A stretch of DNA of 64,000 nt, from contig DFHG01000009.1 of the NCBI GenBank assembly GCA_002372615.1, positions 62,001-126,000 of the forward strand, in the 5' to 3' direction. This stretch comes from Mycoplasmataceae bacterium UBA3729. GTDB taxonomy: Bacteria; Bacillota_I; Bacilli_A; Mycoplasmatales; Mycoplasmoidaceae. Below are positions 49,104 to 61,071 of the stretch, in pieces (position 1 is the first letter of the stretch; the number at the start of each line of letters is the position of its first letter). A program made the position numbers and the translations under genes. The notes under the pieces were generated by a model, which was not told the origin of the DNA, ran no database searches, and worked only from the letters and a program-made list of their open reading frames with translations.

Positions 49104-49979
49104 CTATATAGATTCATAATCTAATGTTATTGTTGGTAATTTTGATTGATTCACAATTGCATCAACAAAAATATCAATTCCATTATTAACAAATTGTTTT
49201 TTATTATCAACAAGTATTTTATTGTTAAATGATTTAATTAATTGTTCTTTATGTGAATATAAATCAATAATTTTTGTTTTATATATTTTGAATACTTCAT
49301 AGTCTATAACTATCCGAAAAGGCTCCATTAAATCAGACGCTAATGCAAAATAATTATGGAATGATTTATGAAAAATTGATATTCTTGGGTCCAATCCCTT
49401 CTTAATTATTGACCTTGTTACATATCCTCTTAAAATGGTATATCCATAATTTAATAAAACATTATAATAATCATCTTGATGTCTAGTGAATTTTAACCCA
49501 AAAAGTGCATGTCAATATATTTTTGATGCATGGCCCTCTCGGTTAGAGATATCATATGGTTTGATATCTTTCAACATTTCTAATAACTGATCATAATTAC
49601 TGGAATTTTGGATATTTTTAAGTAGACTAATTTGGTTAAAGATTTTTTGTTTAATTATTGTTTGCCAGGTAATCGATTTGTATTCATAATTTCAATGTAA
49701 TTGTTTATCAATTACCTTTAAAGTATTTCAATTCCCTATAATTGGTAAAATATACGATTGAGGTAATTGATTTTTGTCACAAACAATAACTAATGTATTA
49801 TTTCTAGTTAAAGCATTAATTAATTGTGTGGTAATATTTAGTTTGTAATTATTTAACAATAAAACATCGATGTCATTTATCGGAATAATAATTTTAGTTT
49901 TATCATTTTTAATCACTATATTATCTAGAAATAAATTAATTTTATCTGCATTTTCTATTTCAATAATTTTTCAACTCAT
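49104..49979 (-). CDS. cas1: CRISPR-associated integrase Cas1
   Basis: The 291-residue type II Cas1 has the active-site glutamate in EGHASKIYWHALFG, and the His/Asp portion in GLDPRISIFH and FALASDLMEPFR. The N-terminal beta domain contains VLLLNNYKLNIT. It catalyses spacer integration with Cas2. It follows the tracrRNA terminator by ~25 bp and so needs readthrough or its own promoter. TGA codons encode several Trp. Confidence 0.95.
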
Positions 49980-50003
49980 TTTATTTATCCTTTTTTATAA
50001 AAT

Positions 50004-50107
50004 AAAAAACTCCCAACACCAATAATGGTTGTTGGGAGCGGTTTCGACTTTAAGTCTTATCTCGACTTAGTATCATTATTATGTAGTCTAGCTTCAAATA
50101 TAGAAGC
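50004..50107 (-). ncRNA. tracrRNA with anti-repeat and terminator
   Basis: Reading the minus strand: a 5' hairpin GCTTC/GAAGC, then TAGACTACATAATAATGATAC, which is exactly complementary to 21 bp of the minus-strand repeat. TAAGTCGAGAT follows and keeps pairing with GUUUUGGUUUG of the repeat if G.U pairs count. A small nexus-like stem GACT/AGTC comes next, then a strong terminator hairpin (CTCCCAACA with TGTTGGGAG) plus a T run. The RNA would guide RNase III processing and Cas9 binding. It lies between cas9 and cas1 rather than upstream of cas9. Confidence 0.88.
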
Positions 50108-50113
50108 ATAATT

Positions 50114-50119
50114 ATTATA
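50114..50119 (-). promoter_or_regulatory. -10 element of tracrRNA
   Basis: TATAAT on the minus strand lies 6 bp before the G that opens the tracrRNA 5' hairpin, and 28 bp after the cas9 stop. Confidence 0.65.
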
Positions 50120-50146
50120 AATATTTAAGTATTTAGTTAAATTTTT

Positions 50147-53100
50147 TTATCTATTATATATTGTAATTAATTTATCTCAATCATCAAAACCATATCTATT
50201 ATAAATTCGTCCAAGAGGATCTATTTGTGCAATGTCAAAATCAGTAGTAAGTGGATTAATTGTTAGAAGATATCGAATTGGAGGTTTATTATTTTTTAAA
50301 ATTTGATGTTTTGCATTAATAGCATTTAATCATTTAAGTTCAAATTTATTTTGGCTTGGAATACCGCCACAAATATAGAAAATATCATTATTTTTTTTAT
50401 TAATTAAAATTGTTCCACGATATATATTGATATACTTATTTTTTTCATCAATATTTTCAAATGATAATTTATCATATAATTTCTCATCATCTATTTTAAG
50501 GTAGGTATTGTTATATTTTGTTATGTTTTTGACAACCTTAGCATTTATTGGGAAAATAATAAATTTATTTTTATTGTTTTTATAAATTCTTCAATAAAGA
50601 CAATTTAATGATTTTATAATTGCTTTATTATTATGGCATGGCAAGATAATTTTTTCAGATTCTATTTTGTTTATTAAACGTAATTTTTTTATCTTTTGAT
50701 TTTCAATTTGAATAAATTTGGGATGATCAATTTTATATTCATTAATCATATAAGAAATAAATGGATTATTATCTAATGAATCAGTATTTTTATCCATTTT
50801 ATTTGTTTGAGAATAATTGAGATAAATGTTTTTTAATTTTTCAAACAAACAATAATCATATTTTTTTATTAATAATTTACATGTTTTTTTTGAATTTTCA
50901 TCTGAAAAGTACTTATTAAGAGTACTTGTTTTTTCTTTAATAAGATCTAATTGTGAATAATATATTTTTTGTTTATCATTGTACGAATATATTGTTTCAT
51001 CACTAAGAGCGACATTATTTTTTGATATTATTCCTCTAGAAAAATGAACTCTATTTTTAAATGAATCATTTGTATCATTATATTTTGATAGTTCTTTACT
51101 AAAATCATTTATTTGTTGCATATCATATAATTGATCAAGATTTACAATTTCGCCAGTCATTTTATTGATCATTTTGTGTGTATCTTTATCGATAACAATA
51201 TTATTATTGCTAGACATACATTTCATGTGATAGTAATTTAACATTTGGTTTATTTTACTATTCATTCCTAAAAAACAAATAATGGAAGCATCAATAGCAT
51301 GATGACAATATAGATCTCTATCTTTTGGTAGTAATGTTTTTTTATTTTGATGCTTATCGATAAATAAGTTGTAACGGGCAAAAGTTGTGATAGCTCCCCT
51401 CACCACTTTAATTTTTACATTTTTATAGTTGTTGTTATTGTCAAAAAAATTTTTAAATTGTTGTAAAATCAATGCTGCTATGTATCTTGTATCAGCTAAG
51501 TTTCGACCTATAAAATGAAAGATATCATCAAGTGGATTTTTTTCATATAATAAATTCTTCATTTTTTCTTCATTTATTAGTTTTTTTGAATACAAATCAT
51601 TAACATTTTTTTTAAAATTGTTGTAACGATTTGATTTTGATAACCATAAATATGGTGTTAAATTATTTTTATTAGAATTGTTAATAGATTTTGTTAGAAC
51701 TTTATTATTTATTGAATTATCATGTGAAATTGATCATGGAATAATGTGATCTTCATCTAAATTTTTACCTGTTATAACATCATTAAAATTAATTATTTGA
51801 TTATCATAAATGTCTTTCTTTTCTTGCTGATACCATAATTTTAATCGATTTTTTTGTTTGATAGATAATTTTTCATAATTTACACTAGTTTCATTACCAA
51901 TTGCTTTTAATATTAAATCTTTATTTTCTTTATTTAATTTATCAATTTTCTTTTTTTGTTCATGAGAGTTTTTATCACGAGGTAATTCAATAATAATATT
52001 GTCAATGTCATATTTTTTTCTATAAACTTTCAATATTTTATTAAAAACTAAAATTGTCTGATTAAATGCCCTTCTGACTGTTGGAGACAATATTTCATTA
52101 TCAAACATACCATGTTTTAAATATTTACTAATATTTTCAGTAGTGTTTGAATTTGGTTCAATTTTATTTTTAATAATATCAATGTAAAATTGTTGTTGAT
52201 TTATTGATTTATCTAAATGTTTAATACAATATTCTATAAATTCAAACATTGCTTTTGTTGATAATGAATGTGATGAAGATAATCCATTCATTTTTTTGAT
52301 AATCTTCTCATTTTCATCTTTTGATAATTTTTTTAATTCATCCCTATTAGATAAAATCTCAATTCTTTTAATAATATCATGTTCGCTTGCTAGTTCTTTA
52401 AATAAATCATCACATTCTTTCAAAAAATTGACATTTAAAGCATTCAAATTATTATTGTTAAAATTTTTGTTATATTTTCTTAAATATCTTCCCAAAATAT
52501 AATAGTTTTCTAATTTGGTAAAAATAACTTTATCTTTACCTTCAGTTCGGCAACCACATATATCTTCACATTTATATTTGTTATCAATATTCTCCTCATT
52601 CAAAATATTGCAAATTAATTTTCGTGATAAATAAACAGATTTATCTGAAAAAAATGAATCCGATAATTTACAAAATATTTTATGTTTTACTTTTTCTGAT
52701 AACTTTTTATCATTGTCATTAAGAAGATAAATATTATTAATATCATTAAATAAATTAAATACTTCAGCACAAGGTGAATTTTTTAATCCTCTATTTTCAT
52801 TTTTGTATCACGTGCATTTCCCAATGGTACGATCTCATAAATTTTTATATCCGTTATTAGTAATTTCCCATTTACAAGTATTTTTATTATATTGTCATTG
52901 ATATAAGCCATATTTGGTTGGTGATTTTTCTGAACCAGGACCTTTATTAAATTCTCTAGTTCTTTTAAAAATTTCTAAATATTTATCTATAAATTCATTG
53001 TCACATTCTTGTGTTTCAAGTGCTTTCTTGATCTCATTTTGCCAATGAATATTTAAAAAAATTTCATCATTAATATTTCTGTATGTAAAATATTTATTTT

Positions 53101-53593
53101 TTTTAAAAAATTCTACCATTTGGATTGATGGATAAGTATTATTTTTATTTATTTTTATTTTTCCTTCTTTAAGATCACTTTCAGTTAAATTGAAAGATCC
53201 ACGATGATGAATATAATGAAATAGTATAAAAATTAATTCTTCTTTAGTTATCTTATTGGTTAAGGCTTTTTGTTTTAATTGAGCTGGATGATCAAATCCA
53301 TATTTTGTAATGTCAAAATTTTCAATAATATTTTGTATTTCACATTCACTTCCAAAATTATTTTCAACAAGGAATGATATTAAATCATGTTTTCTTAACT
53401 TAGTTCTCCTAATTTGTCTACGTATTGATCTTGCTGTCCGTCTTTTTTCATTACCTAGAGTTCCATCATTTGGGTTAGCTGGATCATCAAAAAGTCTTAC
53501 ACCCATATCAATAATTTTGTAATTATTATCAATAATACTTCATCCGACTGATGTTACACCAATATCCAAACCAATATTAATTTTATTAGACAT
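50147..53593 (-). CDS. cas9: CRISPR-associated endonuclease Cas9, compact type II
   Basis: The 1148-residue RNA-guided nuclease has RuvC-I at the N-terminus (INIGLDIGVTSVGW, catalytic Asp10) and an Arg-rich bridge helix near residues 45-70 (RRTARSIRRQIRRTKLRK). HHRGSFNL follows in the REC lobe. RuvC-II is IIIELPRD (Glu536). HNH is DEDHIIPWSISHDNSINNKVL with His near 616. RuvC-III is LYCHHAIDASI (His764/765, Asp768). All catalytic residues are kept. The C-terminal PAM-interacting region is diverged. Many TGA codons are read as Trp. The start follows a good ribosome-binding site (AAGGGAAAG). At 1148 residues it is shorter than SpyCas9 (1368). Confidence 0.96.
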
Positions 53594-53625
53594 AATACTT
53601 TCCCTTACAATGCATTCTTTATTTA

Positions 53626-53711
53626 TGGTGCTCAAGGAGGGACTTGAACCCTCAAGGTATCACTACCGGTAGATTTTGAGTCTACTATGTTTGCCATTTC
53701 ATCACTCGAGC
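53626..53711 (-). tRNA. tRNA-Leu (anticodon CAA)
   Basis: Acceptor GCTCGAG/CTTGAGC, anticodon stem GTAGA/TCTAC enclosing CTCAAAA (CAA at 34-36), a long variable arm typical of tRNA-Leu, T arm with GGTTCAAGTCC and encoded CCA. It reads UUG. It lies 32 bp upstream of the cas9 start in the same direction. Confidence 0.94.
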
Positions 53712-53723
53712 AAATGCTAAATT

Positions 53724-53729
53724 ATTATA
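53724..53729 (-). promoter_or_regulatory. -10 element for tRNA-Leu (and perhaps cas9)
   Basis: TATAAT on the minus strand, 12 bp before the tRNA 5' end. It is the nearest recognisable promoter upstream of cas9. Confidence 0.55.
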
Positions 53730-53770
53730 TTAAAAATAAAATATTAGTTTGTTATATACAATTAGATAAA

Positions 53771-54904
53771 ATGAAACAAATTAAATTAAATAATAAGCTC
53801 AAATTAATTGCATCAGAATCTGTAGGTATAGGTCATCCTGATAAAATTTGTGATCAAATTGCAGATCATGTTTTAGAAAACATTCTTAAACAAGATCCAA
53901 ATAGCCATGTTGCATGTGAAGTTTTTGCATGTAATCATTTAATCATTATTGGTGGAGAAATCACCACTAAAGGATATATAGATATTACTCAATGTGTTTG
54001 AGATATATTATTACCATTAGGTTATAATGAGAATGATTTTACTATTCTTTCAAATATTAATAAACAATCAGAAGAAATTGCTGCACATGTTAACAAAAAA
54101 AATAATAAATTAGGTGCAGGTGATATTGGTGTAGTATATGGTTATGCTACTAATGAAACACCTGATTATTTACCATTACCATATGTGATTGCTTCTAAAA
54201 TTATTTATGAAATTAATAAACAAACATTTGCAAAAAAATTACCTGGAGCTAATTTTGATTCAAAATGTCAAGTAGTTAGTTTTTATGATCACAATGATCA
54301 TCCTATTGGAATTGATAAAATAATTATTTCTCTTCAACATAAAAATGATGCTGATTTAAAAAAATTATTTCATAAAATTAGAACACAAATTATTGACAAA
54401 ATAGTTAAATCTTACAATATGAATACTGATTATGAATTAGTTTTTAATAATGACGGTAGTTTTGTTATAGGTGGACCATTCGGGGATACTGGTTTAACTG
54501 GAAGAAAGATCATGGTTGATACTTATGGTACAATTGGTAGACACGGTGGTGGAGCTTTTAGTGGAAAAGATTACACTAAAGTTGATCGAACTTATGCTTA
54601 TTTTGCTAGATATATTGCTAAAAATTTAGTAGCTGCTAAATATGCAGATAAGATGGAAATTCAATTTTCATTTAATATTGGTAGTGAATTACCTATTTCT
54701 CTTGCAGTAAATTGTTTTGGTACAAACAAAATTTCATTAGATAAGATTTATGAAATAATTAGAAATAAATTTGATTTAAGTTTAACTAATATTGTTAAAA
54801 AGTTTCAAATGACTAAACTTGAATATAGTAAATTCTCAGTTTATGGACATTTTACTGAATTTTACAGTAAAAAACCTTGAGAAAAATTAGATGCTTTTAA
54901 TTAA
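53771..54904 (+). CDS. metK: S-adenosylmethionine synthetase
   Basis: The 377-residue enzyme makes SAM from methionine and ATP, supplying TrmB, PrmC and other methyltransferases here. Blocks are [33 protein letters not shown] and [15 protein letters not shown], with [19 protein letters not shown] before the last. The start MKQIKLNN was chosen because the longer reading runs into the tRNA-Leu gene. Two TGA codons are read as Trp. Confidence 0.95.
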
Positions 54905-54960
54905 ATAATAATGTTTTTCTACACCTTCAATATATCAAATATGAATATATAGGAGGAAAA

Positions 54961-55278
54961 ATGTATAAGATTAAACAACAAAAGCTTGATATTAAGAATA
55001 TTCTTAATACATGTAAGTTGTATGAACTTAAATTAAAAGCTTGTTCTTTACATACTTCAACAAAGATTAGAAAAGAAATTAAAAAATATCAAACTTATAT
55101 TGATGTAGTAAACAGTATATTTACTTATTTAGGTGATTCAACTACAACATTGATTAAGAAAAGTTTAACTAATGAATGCGACTATAATAGTTGTTCATAT
55201 TCAAAATCAAGTTATTATATTCATTTAAAAAGAGCATATACACAGTTTTTAGATATATACAACCAAATTGGATGATAG
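54961..55278 (+). CDS. hypothetical protein, first of a coupled trio
   Basis: I do not recognise the family. The 105-residue product is basic and helical, with Cys residues in NECDYNSCSY and a C-terminal YYIHLKRAYTQFLDIYNQIGW. A strong ribosome-binding site (AGGAGG) precedes the ATG. The stop overlaps the start of the next gene by 7 bp. The short helical form with an aromatic C-terminus recalls small mollicute-specific families, but I cannot name one with confidence. Confidence 0.75.
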
Positions 55279-56321
55279 TAGTTAATCAATTAAATACAAG
55301 CACTCCTTATTATCTAAAGAAATTACCACAAAATTTGGTTAATAATAACAAATATGTTTACTATAGTGGTATAGAAGGTGATATTGACATAATCAATGAG
55401 TGCTGGTATTTTAAATACTCAATATTTCTTAACAATAATTTTGAGTTACCATCTAATTGTTTAAATGCTAATTTAGTTGCTCCTTTTGTAAATGTTTCTA
55501 ATTTAACTTTAACTAAAATTTCTTCTCCTACCTTTCCTGATTATGTGATAGATAAATCAACATGTAGTGAATACTTATTGCAGTTTTCAATTGATACATC
55601 TTCAAGTAAATTCTTTGATACATTATTTATTGATTACATTTTAAATTTTTCCTTATATTTTGATATAGATTCAGAAATTTTAAATTCTGCTAAATTAGGT
55701 AATAATCCACTTGAAATAGATGAGTTTATAAATGAATTTAATAGTTTAGTTTCTAATACTAAAATTTCTTATACAAATTATCATTTAGATGATAATGAAG
55801 GTTGTGTTGACATTATCAACAGTTATCATGTTAGTAATAATTCATATAGTGCTAATAATAAGAAAATAATTTATTATGCATTTAACAATAACACTATTAA
55901 TTTAACAAGTCAAATTAATGAATTATGTACTATCGAAATTGATGGGAATTTTTATATAAAACAATACAAAATTGAAATGAATTATTCAGTTAATAATAAA
56001 ACAATTAAAACATTAACAACAAATTTAAATGAAATGATAATATGTAAAGATAAATATCAATTATCATATCCATTTGAAACAACATATGATTACACAAAAG
56101 ATGAGGTAATTAATATTATTGGTGATAATTGTGGTTTCTTTATTCCATTTGATGCTATCGGTTATTACACAATTACTTTATTAATTTTTACCAATAATAC
56201 TTTCATTACAATTAAATTAACTAAATCATTTAATTTTGTTGAAAAAAATATAGGTAACTACATTATTTGTTCGCAATATTGAATTGATAATTTAGATTAT
56301 TTTAAGAGGTATAAAATTTAA
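55272..56321 (+). CDS. hypothetical protein, second of a coupled trio
   Basis: The 349-residue product is rich in Asn, Ser, Thr and Tyr and seems beta-strand rich (repeated alternating hydrophobic stretches such as NFYIKQYKIEMNYSV). No signal peptide or membrane span is visible and no catalytic motif is recognised. It is translationally coupled on both sides: 7 bp overlap with the gene before and 1 bp (TAATG) with the gene after. It could be a structural or surface protein exported by other means; that is not shown. Confidence 0.75.
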
Positions 56322-56779
56322 TGAAAAATAAAAAGCTTAATACGATATTGATTAGCAGTTCTTTATCAGTTGTTTTATTGTCATCAATAACACTTGTTGC
56401 ATTAAATACAATTATTAATAATAATTACTCACCTATTGAGAAAAAACCACTTAATAGAGGAAGTAATTATGAACACTATAAAATTAGTTCATATTTTGAA
56501 ACAAATGAAAACATTAGAGAAATTTTGAAAAGTGATTTTAGAAATGGCAAATACATTATATGCATCAATGAAGACAATTTCATTAATTTTTTAAAAAGAA
56601 ATTTTATTAATATTCTTCGGAAGATTGGAAAATTTAAACCAAATGCTGATGAATATGAAACAACATTTAATTATCGATTGAGCAGAGATAATCAGTCAAT
56701 ATTAATAGATGTTGTTTGGAATTTACCAAATAAAAAATATTATTTTTATGATCAATTTGAATTAAAGGCAATTAATTAA
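56321..56779 (+). CDS. hypothetical membrane-anchored protein, third of a coupled trio
   Basis: The 152-residue product starts MKNKKLNTILISSSLSVVLL with a hydrophobic segment at residues ~8-30, so it is probably anchored with the rest outside; no lipobox Cys is present. The remaining part is mixed alpha/beta with several Tyr/Asn. The function is unknown. It converges with glf, overlapping it by 8 bp. Confidence 0.75.
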   Translation: MKNKKLNTILISSSLSVVLLSSITLVALNTIINNNYSPIEKKPLNRGSNYEHYKISSYFETNENIREILKSDFRNGKYIICINEDNFINFLKRNFINILRKIGKFKPNADEYETTFNYRLSRDNQSILIDVVWNLPNKKYYFYDQFELKAIN

Positions 56780-57947
56780 AACATTTTTTAAAAATATCAA
56801 ATGCATTAATAATGGCATCATCCATATCAAAGTATTTATATTCAGCTAATCTACCAAGAAGTTTGAAATTTTTATATTTATTAAGAAACAATTTATATCT
56901 ATTTAGGATAGCATCATTTTTTTTATTATTAATTGGATAAAATTTAATATTGAATTTTTTATCATTTGGATCATATGCACCTGGATATTCTTTAGATATA
57001 GTTGTATATACACTTATTCGATTTAAGAATTTCTTGTATTCGGTTATTCTTGTCATTGATTTATCTTGTGGATAATTAATTACTGGTCTATCTTGAAAAG
57101 AGGCACATTTAATATTTTTAAATTTGATATTTAAACTTCGATATGGTAGTTTACCAAATTTATAATTAAGCAATTCATCAACAGAACCACAATAAAAAAT
57201 AAGATTATTGTTTATTTTGTTATTTACATAAATTTTGTTATTTAAAAATTTGATTTTATGTTTAGCATTAATATGCACTGTAATATTTTTGTGATTTAAA
57301 ATATTTTTTATTAATGAAGTGTATCCTTCTTTTGGAATAAATTGATATTTGTCATTTGGGAAATATGTATCTTTATAAGATAAAACTATTTTAATACGAT
57401 TAATTACATTCTTATCTATTTTATCAATGGTGATTCCTCACATTTTTGATGTGTAATTAGCATAAACATTTTTAAATAAAAAATCATAGAGTAATTTTAA
57501 ATATTTATCATTGATTTGTTTATTCAATTCATATAAAGTAATATCTGTTTGATGAGGGAATTTATCCTTTAATTTATTAATAATAATTTTGCTTATTTTA
57601 ATTCCAAATATTATCTTAATACTATTGAAATTAATTGGTAATGGAAATACTTTCTTCTCTCCATTATATTTGGTACAACATTTAACTCTATGGATAAAAT
57701 TATTTATTTTGGTGTATTTCTTACAAAAGTTATAAACTTCATCATTATTTGTATGAAAAATATGTGGTCCAAATTCATGTATGTAAATATTATGTTTATT
57801 TAAAAAATCAAAACAGTTGCCGCCAATATTTTTTTTCTTTTCGTATACATTAACAATATATCCTTTTTCAGCACATAAACGGGCTAATGTACTTCCTGAA
57901 ATTCCTGCTCCATATATATCAATGAATTTGTTGTTTAATGTATTCAT
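56772..57947 (-). CDS. glf: UDP-galactopyranose mutase
   Basis: The 391-residue flavoenzyme turns UDP-galactopyranose into UDP-galactofuranose. The N-terminal FAD site is YGAGISGSTLARLCAEKG with the GG pair in IGGNCFD. HEFGPHIFHTNNDEVY and FPNDKYQFIPKEGYT are family hallmarks, as is GRLAEYKYFDMDDAI at the C-terminus. It requires UDP-Galp, which galE in this window can make, and suggests galactofuranose-bearing glycolipid or polysaccharide on the cell surface. Confidence 0.94.
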
Positions 57948-58002
57948 AATATAGAAAATGATTATATATCGACATAATAAATAACTAGTATTATTTTGAT
58001 TT

Positions 58003-60948
58003 TTAAGATTTATTTAATTTCTCTGCTTTCAAAATAACTAATGAAGATGGTTGTTTAATATCTTTTTTAACACTAAATAAATACATTTCATTTTCTTTTA
58101 TAATGTCAGCAAATTTAGTATATGAAAATGAAAAAGAAACACATCTGAAAGTTTTGGTTTCATCTTGTAGTGTTATGAATGCCATTAAATTATTCTTTTT
58201 ATCTTTAAATTCTTTTAATCTTGAAACGTAAGCAATTGTGTGGAAATATTTATCTTTTTTGTCATTATCAATTTCTTGTAAAGATAATATCATTGGTTCA
58301 AACTTGTTAAGTTCTTTTCTAATTTTAGTAATTTCATATTCACCCAAATAAATATTTAGTAATTCATATTCATCATGTGCTATTTTATCTAAATCAGTTT
58401 TGTTTGGCTTATTATTATTAATTTCTATGTGAGTAATTAATTTTCCTTCATTTGTGATATTATCAACATTTTTAAATATTTCATTAATGTTATTTATTAA
58501 TCAAAAACGATCATGGTTTTCATTTAATTTATCAAAACTACCAGCTTTAATTAATAGGTTAATAGTAGATAAACCTATTCCATTATTTTTAAGAGATTTA
58601 ATGCATGATAATAGATTGGTAAATCTTTTGTTTGGCATTTTTTCACGAATTTTTAATAAATCTTCACACGTTGTGTTACCAATGCCTTTTATTGTTGAAA
58701 AACCTATAATGATCAATTTTTTATCATAAATTCTAAATGAATTGAATGATAAGTTTATATCAGGATGACAAATATCACAACCATTGTTCTTTAATTCATT
58801 TATATATGCTGTAAATTTATCATCAGCCACACTTGTATTAGATAAAAGTGTTAAATAAAATTCTATAGGATAATAATGTGCTAGATATGCCATCCAATAA
58901 CTTATGTATGAATAAGCTAATGAATGTGAATGGTTGAAGCCATAATTAGCAAATTCAAAAATATAATCAAATATTTTTTCAACTATTTCTTTATCATATC
59001 CATTACTGATTCCACCATTAATAAAATTTTTCTTTAAATTTAGTAATTCATTTTCATTCTTTTTAGAAATTGCCCTTCTGAACAAATCAGCTTTGGCTAA
59101 AGAAAAATTAGCAATTTTTTGAACAATTTGGATCACTTGTTCTTGATAAATAATTACATTGTATGTGTATTGAAGAATGGTCTTAATTTCATCATTTAGA
59201 TATTTAATATTTTCTGGTCCGTTTCTATTTGTTAAATACATGTTAATATTCTTTTGAGGTCCTGGTCTAAATAATGCAGAGCAAATAGAAATATCTTCAA
59301 TATTTTTTGGTTTTACTTTAGTTATTAAATTAGTCATTCCTGCTGATTCCAATTGGAATATACCTAATGTTTTTCCTTTACTAATATCATCATAGATATT
59401 GCAGTCATTAATAGAGAGATTATATAGATCAATTTTTTTAGAATGATTCTTTTCTATGAGTTGGATGCACTGATTTAAAATGGTTAGATTTACAAGACCA
59501 AGAATATCTATTTTGTTTAGACCAAATATTTCTAAATATTCCATTGAAAATTGTGTACAAATATTATTAGTATTAGCAGTTTGAATAGGAATTATTTCAT
59601 ATAAATTTTCATTAGATAAAACTATTCCAGCAGCATGTAAACCGATTTGTCTAGGAAAATTATTAATTCTTTTAGCAATATTAAATAATTGTTTATATTC
59701 TTCTATGTAATCATTTATTTTTTTGTTATATGTTTCATTTTCACCATAAATAAATTCATCATCAATTAATTTACAAATTGAATTAATGATGGTTTTATTC
59801 ATATTAAGAATTCTTCCAACATCTCTAATAGCCATTTTTGCTTTAATTCGTTGGAAAATAACAATGTTAGCAACATGATTAGGACCATATTTATTGATTA
59901 AATATTCAATTATTTCATTTCTCCTATCATCCATGAAATCAACATCGATATCTGGCATTGCTACTCTTTCAACATTTAAAAATCTTTCAAAAATAAGATT
60001 ATTTTTAATTGGATCAATTGTAGTAATATTCAAAAGATATGATACTAAACTACCTGCAGCACTTCCTCTACCTGGTCCTACCAATATTCCATTTTGTTTA
60101 GCAAATTGAATATAATCTTGCACAATTAAAAAATAATCATTAAATCCCATTTTGTCAATTGTTGATAATTCGTTTTTTAATCTTAATATATATTGATTTG
60201 GGATGTTATTATCATTACCAAATAATTTTCTAAGAGAATTAACACATAATGTTTGCAATAAAATTCTACTATCTTTGCCACTAGCAAATTTTGGCATACA
60301 ATTTTTGTGAGAAAATTCAATTTTTCATTTGCAATTATTTAATACATTCTCTAAATTTCTAATACTTTCTTGTGAATAATAATTTTTAATTTCCTCCGAA
60401 GATAAACAATAATTATTTTCATATCTATCATCATTTTTATATTCATTTAATAATACATCATTTTTAATTGCTAATAATGATTTAAAAATTAGAATATCTT
60501 CTTTTTTTTGAAATAAACATAACCTAGCGGCTATTGGATTATCTTTACTTTGATTAAGACTATAACATTCAATATTTTTAATATTAATATAAGCTAGATC
60601 TTTTATATCTTCAGTAATGAAAATTAATCCATTAATGTAATCATTAAGTTCAAATGGTTTGTTAGTCATTACAAATGATGAAATCTTTATTAATGATTTA
60701 TAACCAACATTATCTTTTGCAATCAAAAATATGTTAATATTTTTATAAACAATGTTTAATCCAATAATAGGAATTAAATTATTTTTAATTGCTTTTGTAT
60801 AGAATTCAATTGCTCCATACATATTGTTAAAATCAGTTAAGCAGACATATTTTTGATTATTTTTGATAGCATAATCAATTATGTCATCTATTGACATAGT
60901 TGAATTTAATAAAGTGAAATATGAATAGTTTAAAAGATTAACAAGCAT
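58003..60948 (-). CDS. dnaE: DNA polymerase III alpha subunit, DnaE type
   Basis: The 981-residue C-family polymerase has the catalytic Asp triad in MPDIDVDFMDD (about residues 333, 335 and 337) and the GPGRGSAAGSLVSYLL block just before. IFQLESAGM, LFRPGPQ and GFNHSHSLAYS follow. The N-terminal PHP domain reads NYSYFTLLNS where active forms have HxHSEYSLLDG, so its metal-binding histidines are lost. The usual helix-hairpin-helix and a C-terminal OB region are present. In mollicutes DnaE works beside PolC; PolC is not in this window. Confidence 0.95.
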
Positions 60949-61071
60949 TTTATTTATGAGTATATTAAAAAATATGAATAATTAATTTAACAGTTATAGT
61001 GGTTATTTAATTACATAGTTAATAGTAATTTACAAACTAATTAGAATGAATACAAAAAAATAAACGAGACG

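Noticed and set aside
50091..50150. tracrRNA transcribed on the plus strand
   Set aside because: The anti-repeat also exists in that sense, but pairing with the repeat 5' end breaks after a few bases and no terminator hairpin follows. The minus strand has promoter, nexus-like stem and terminator.
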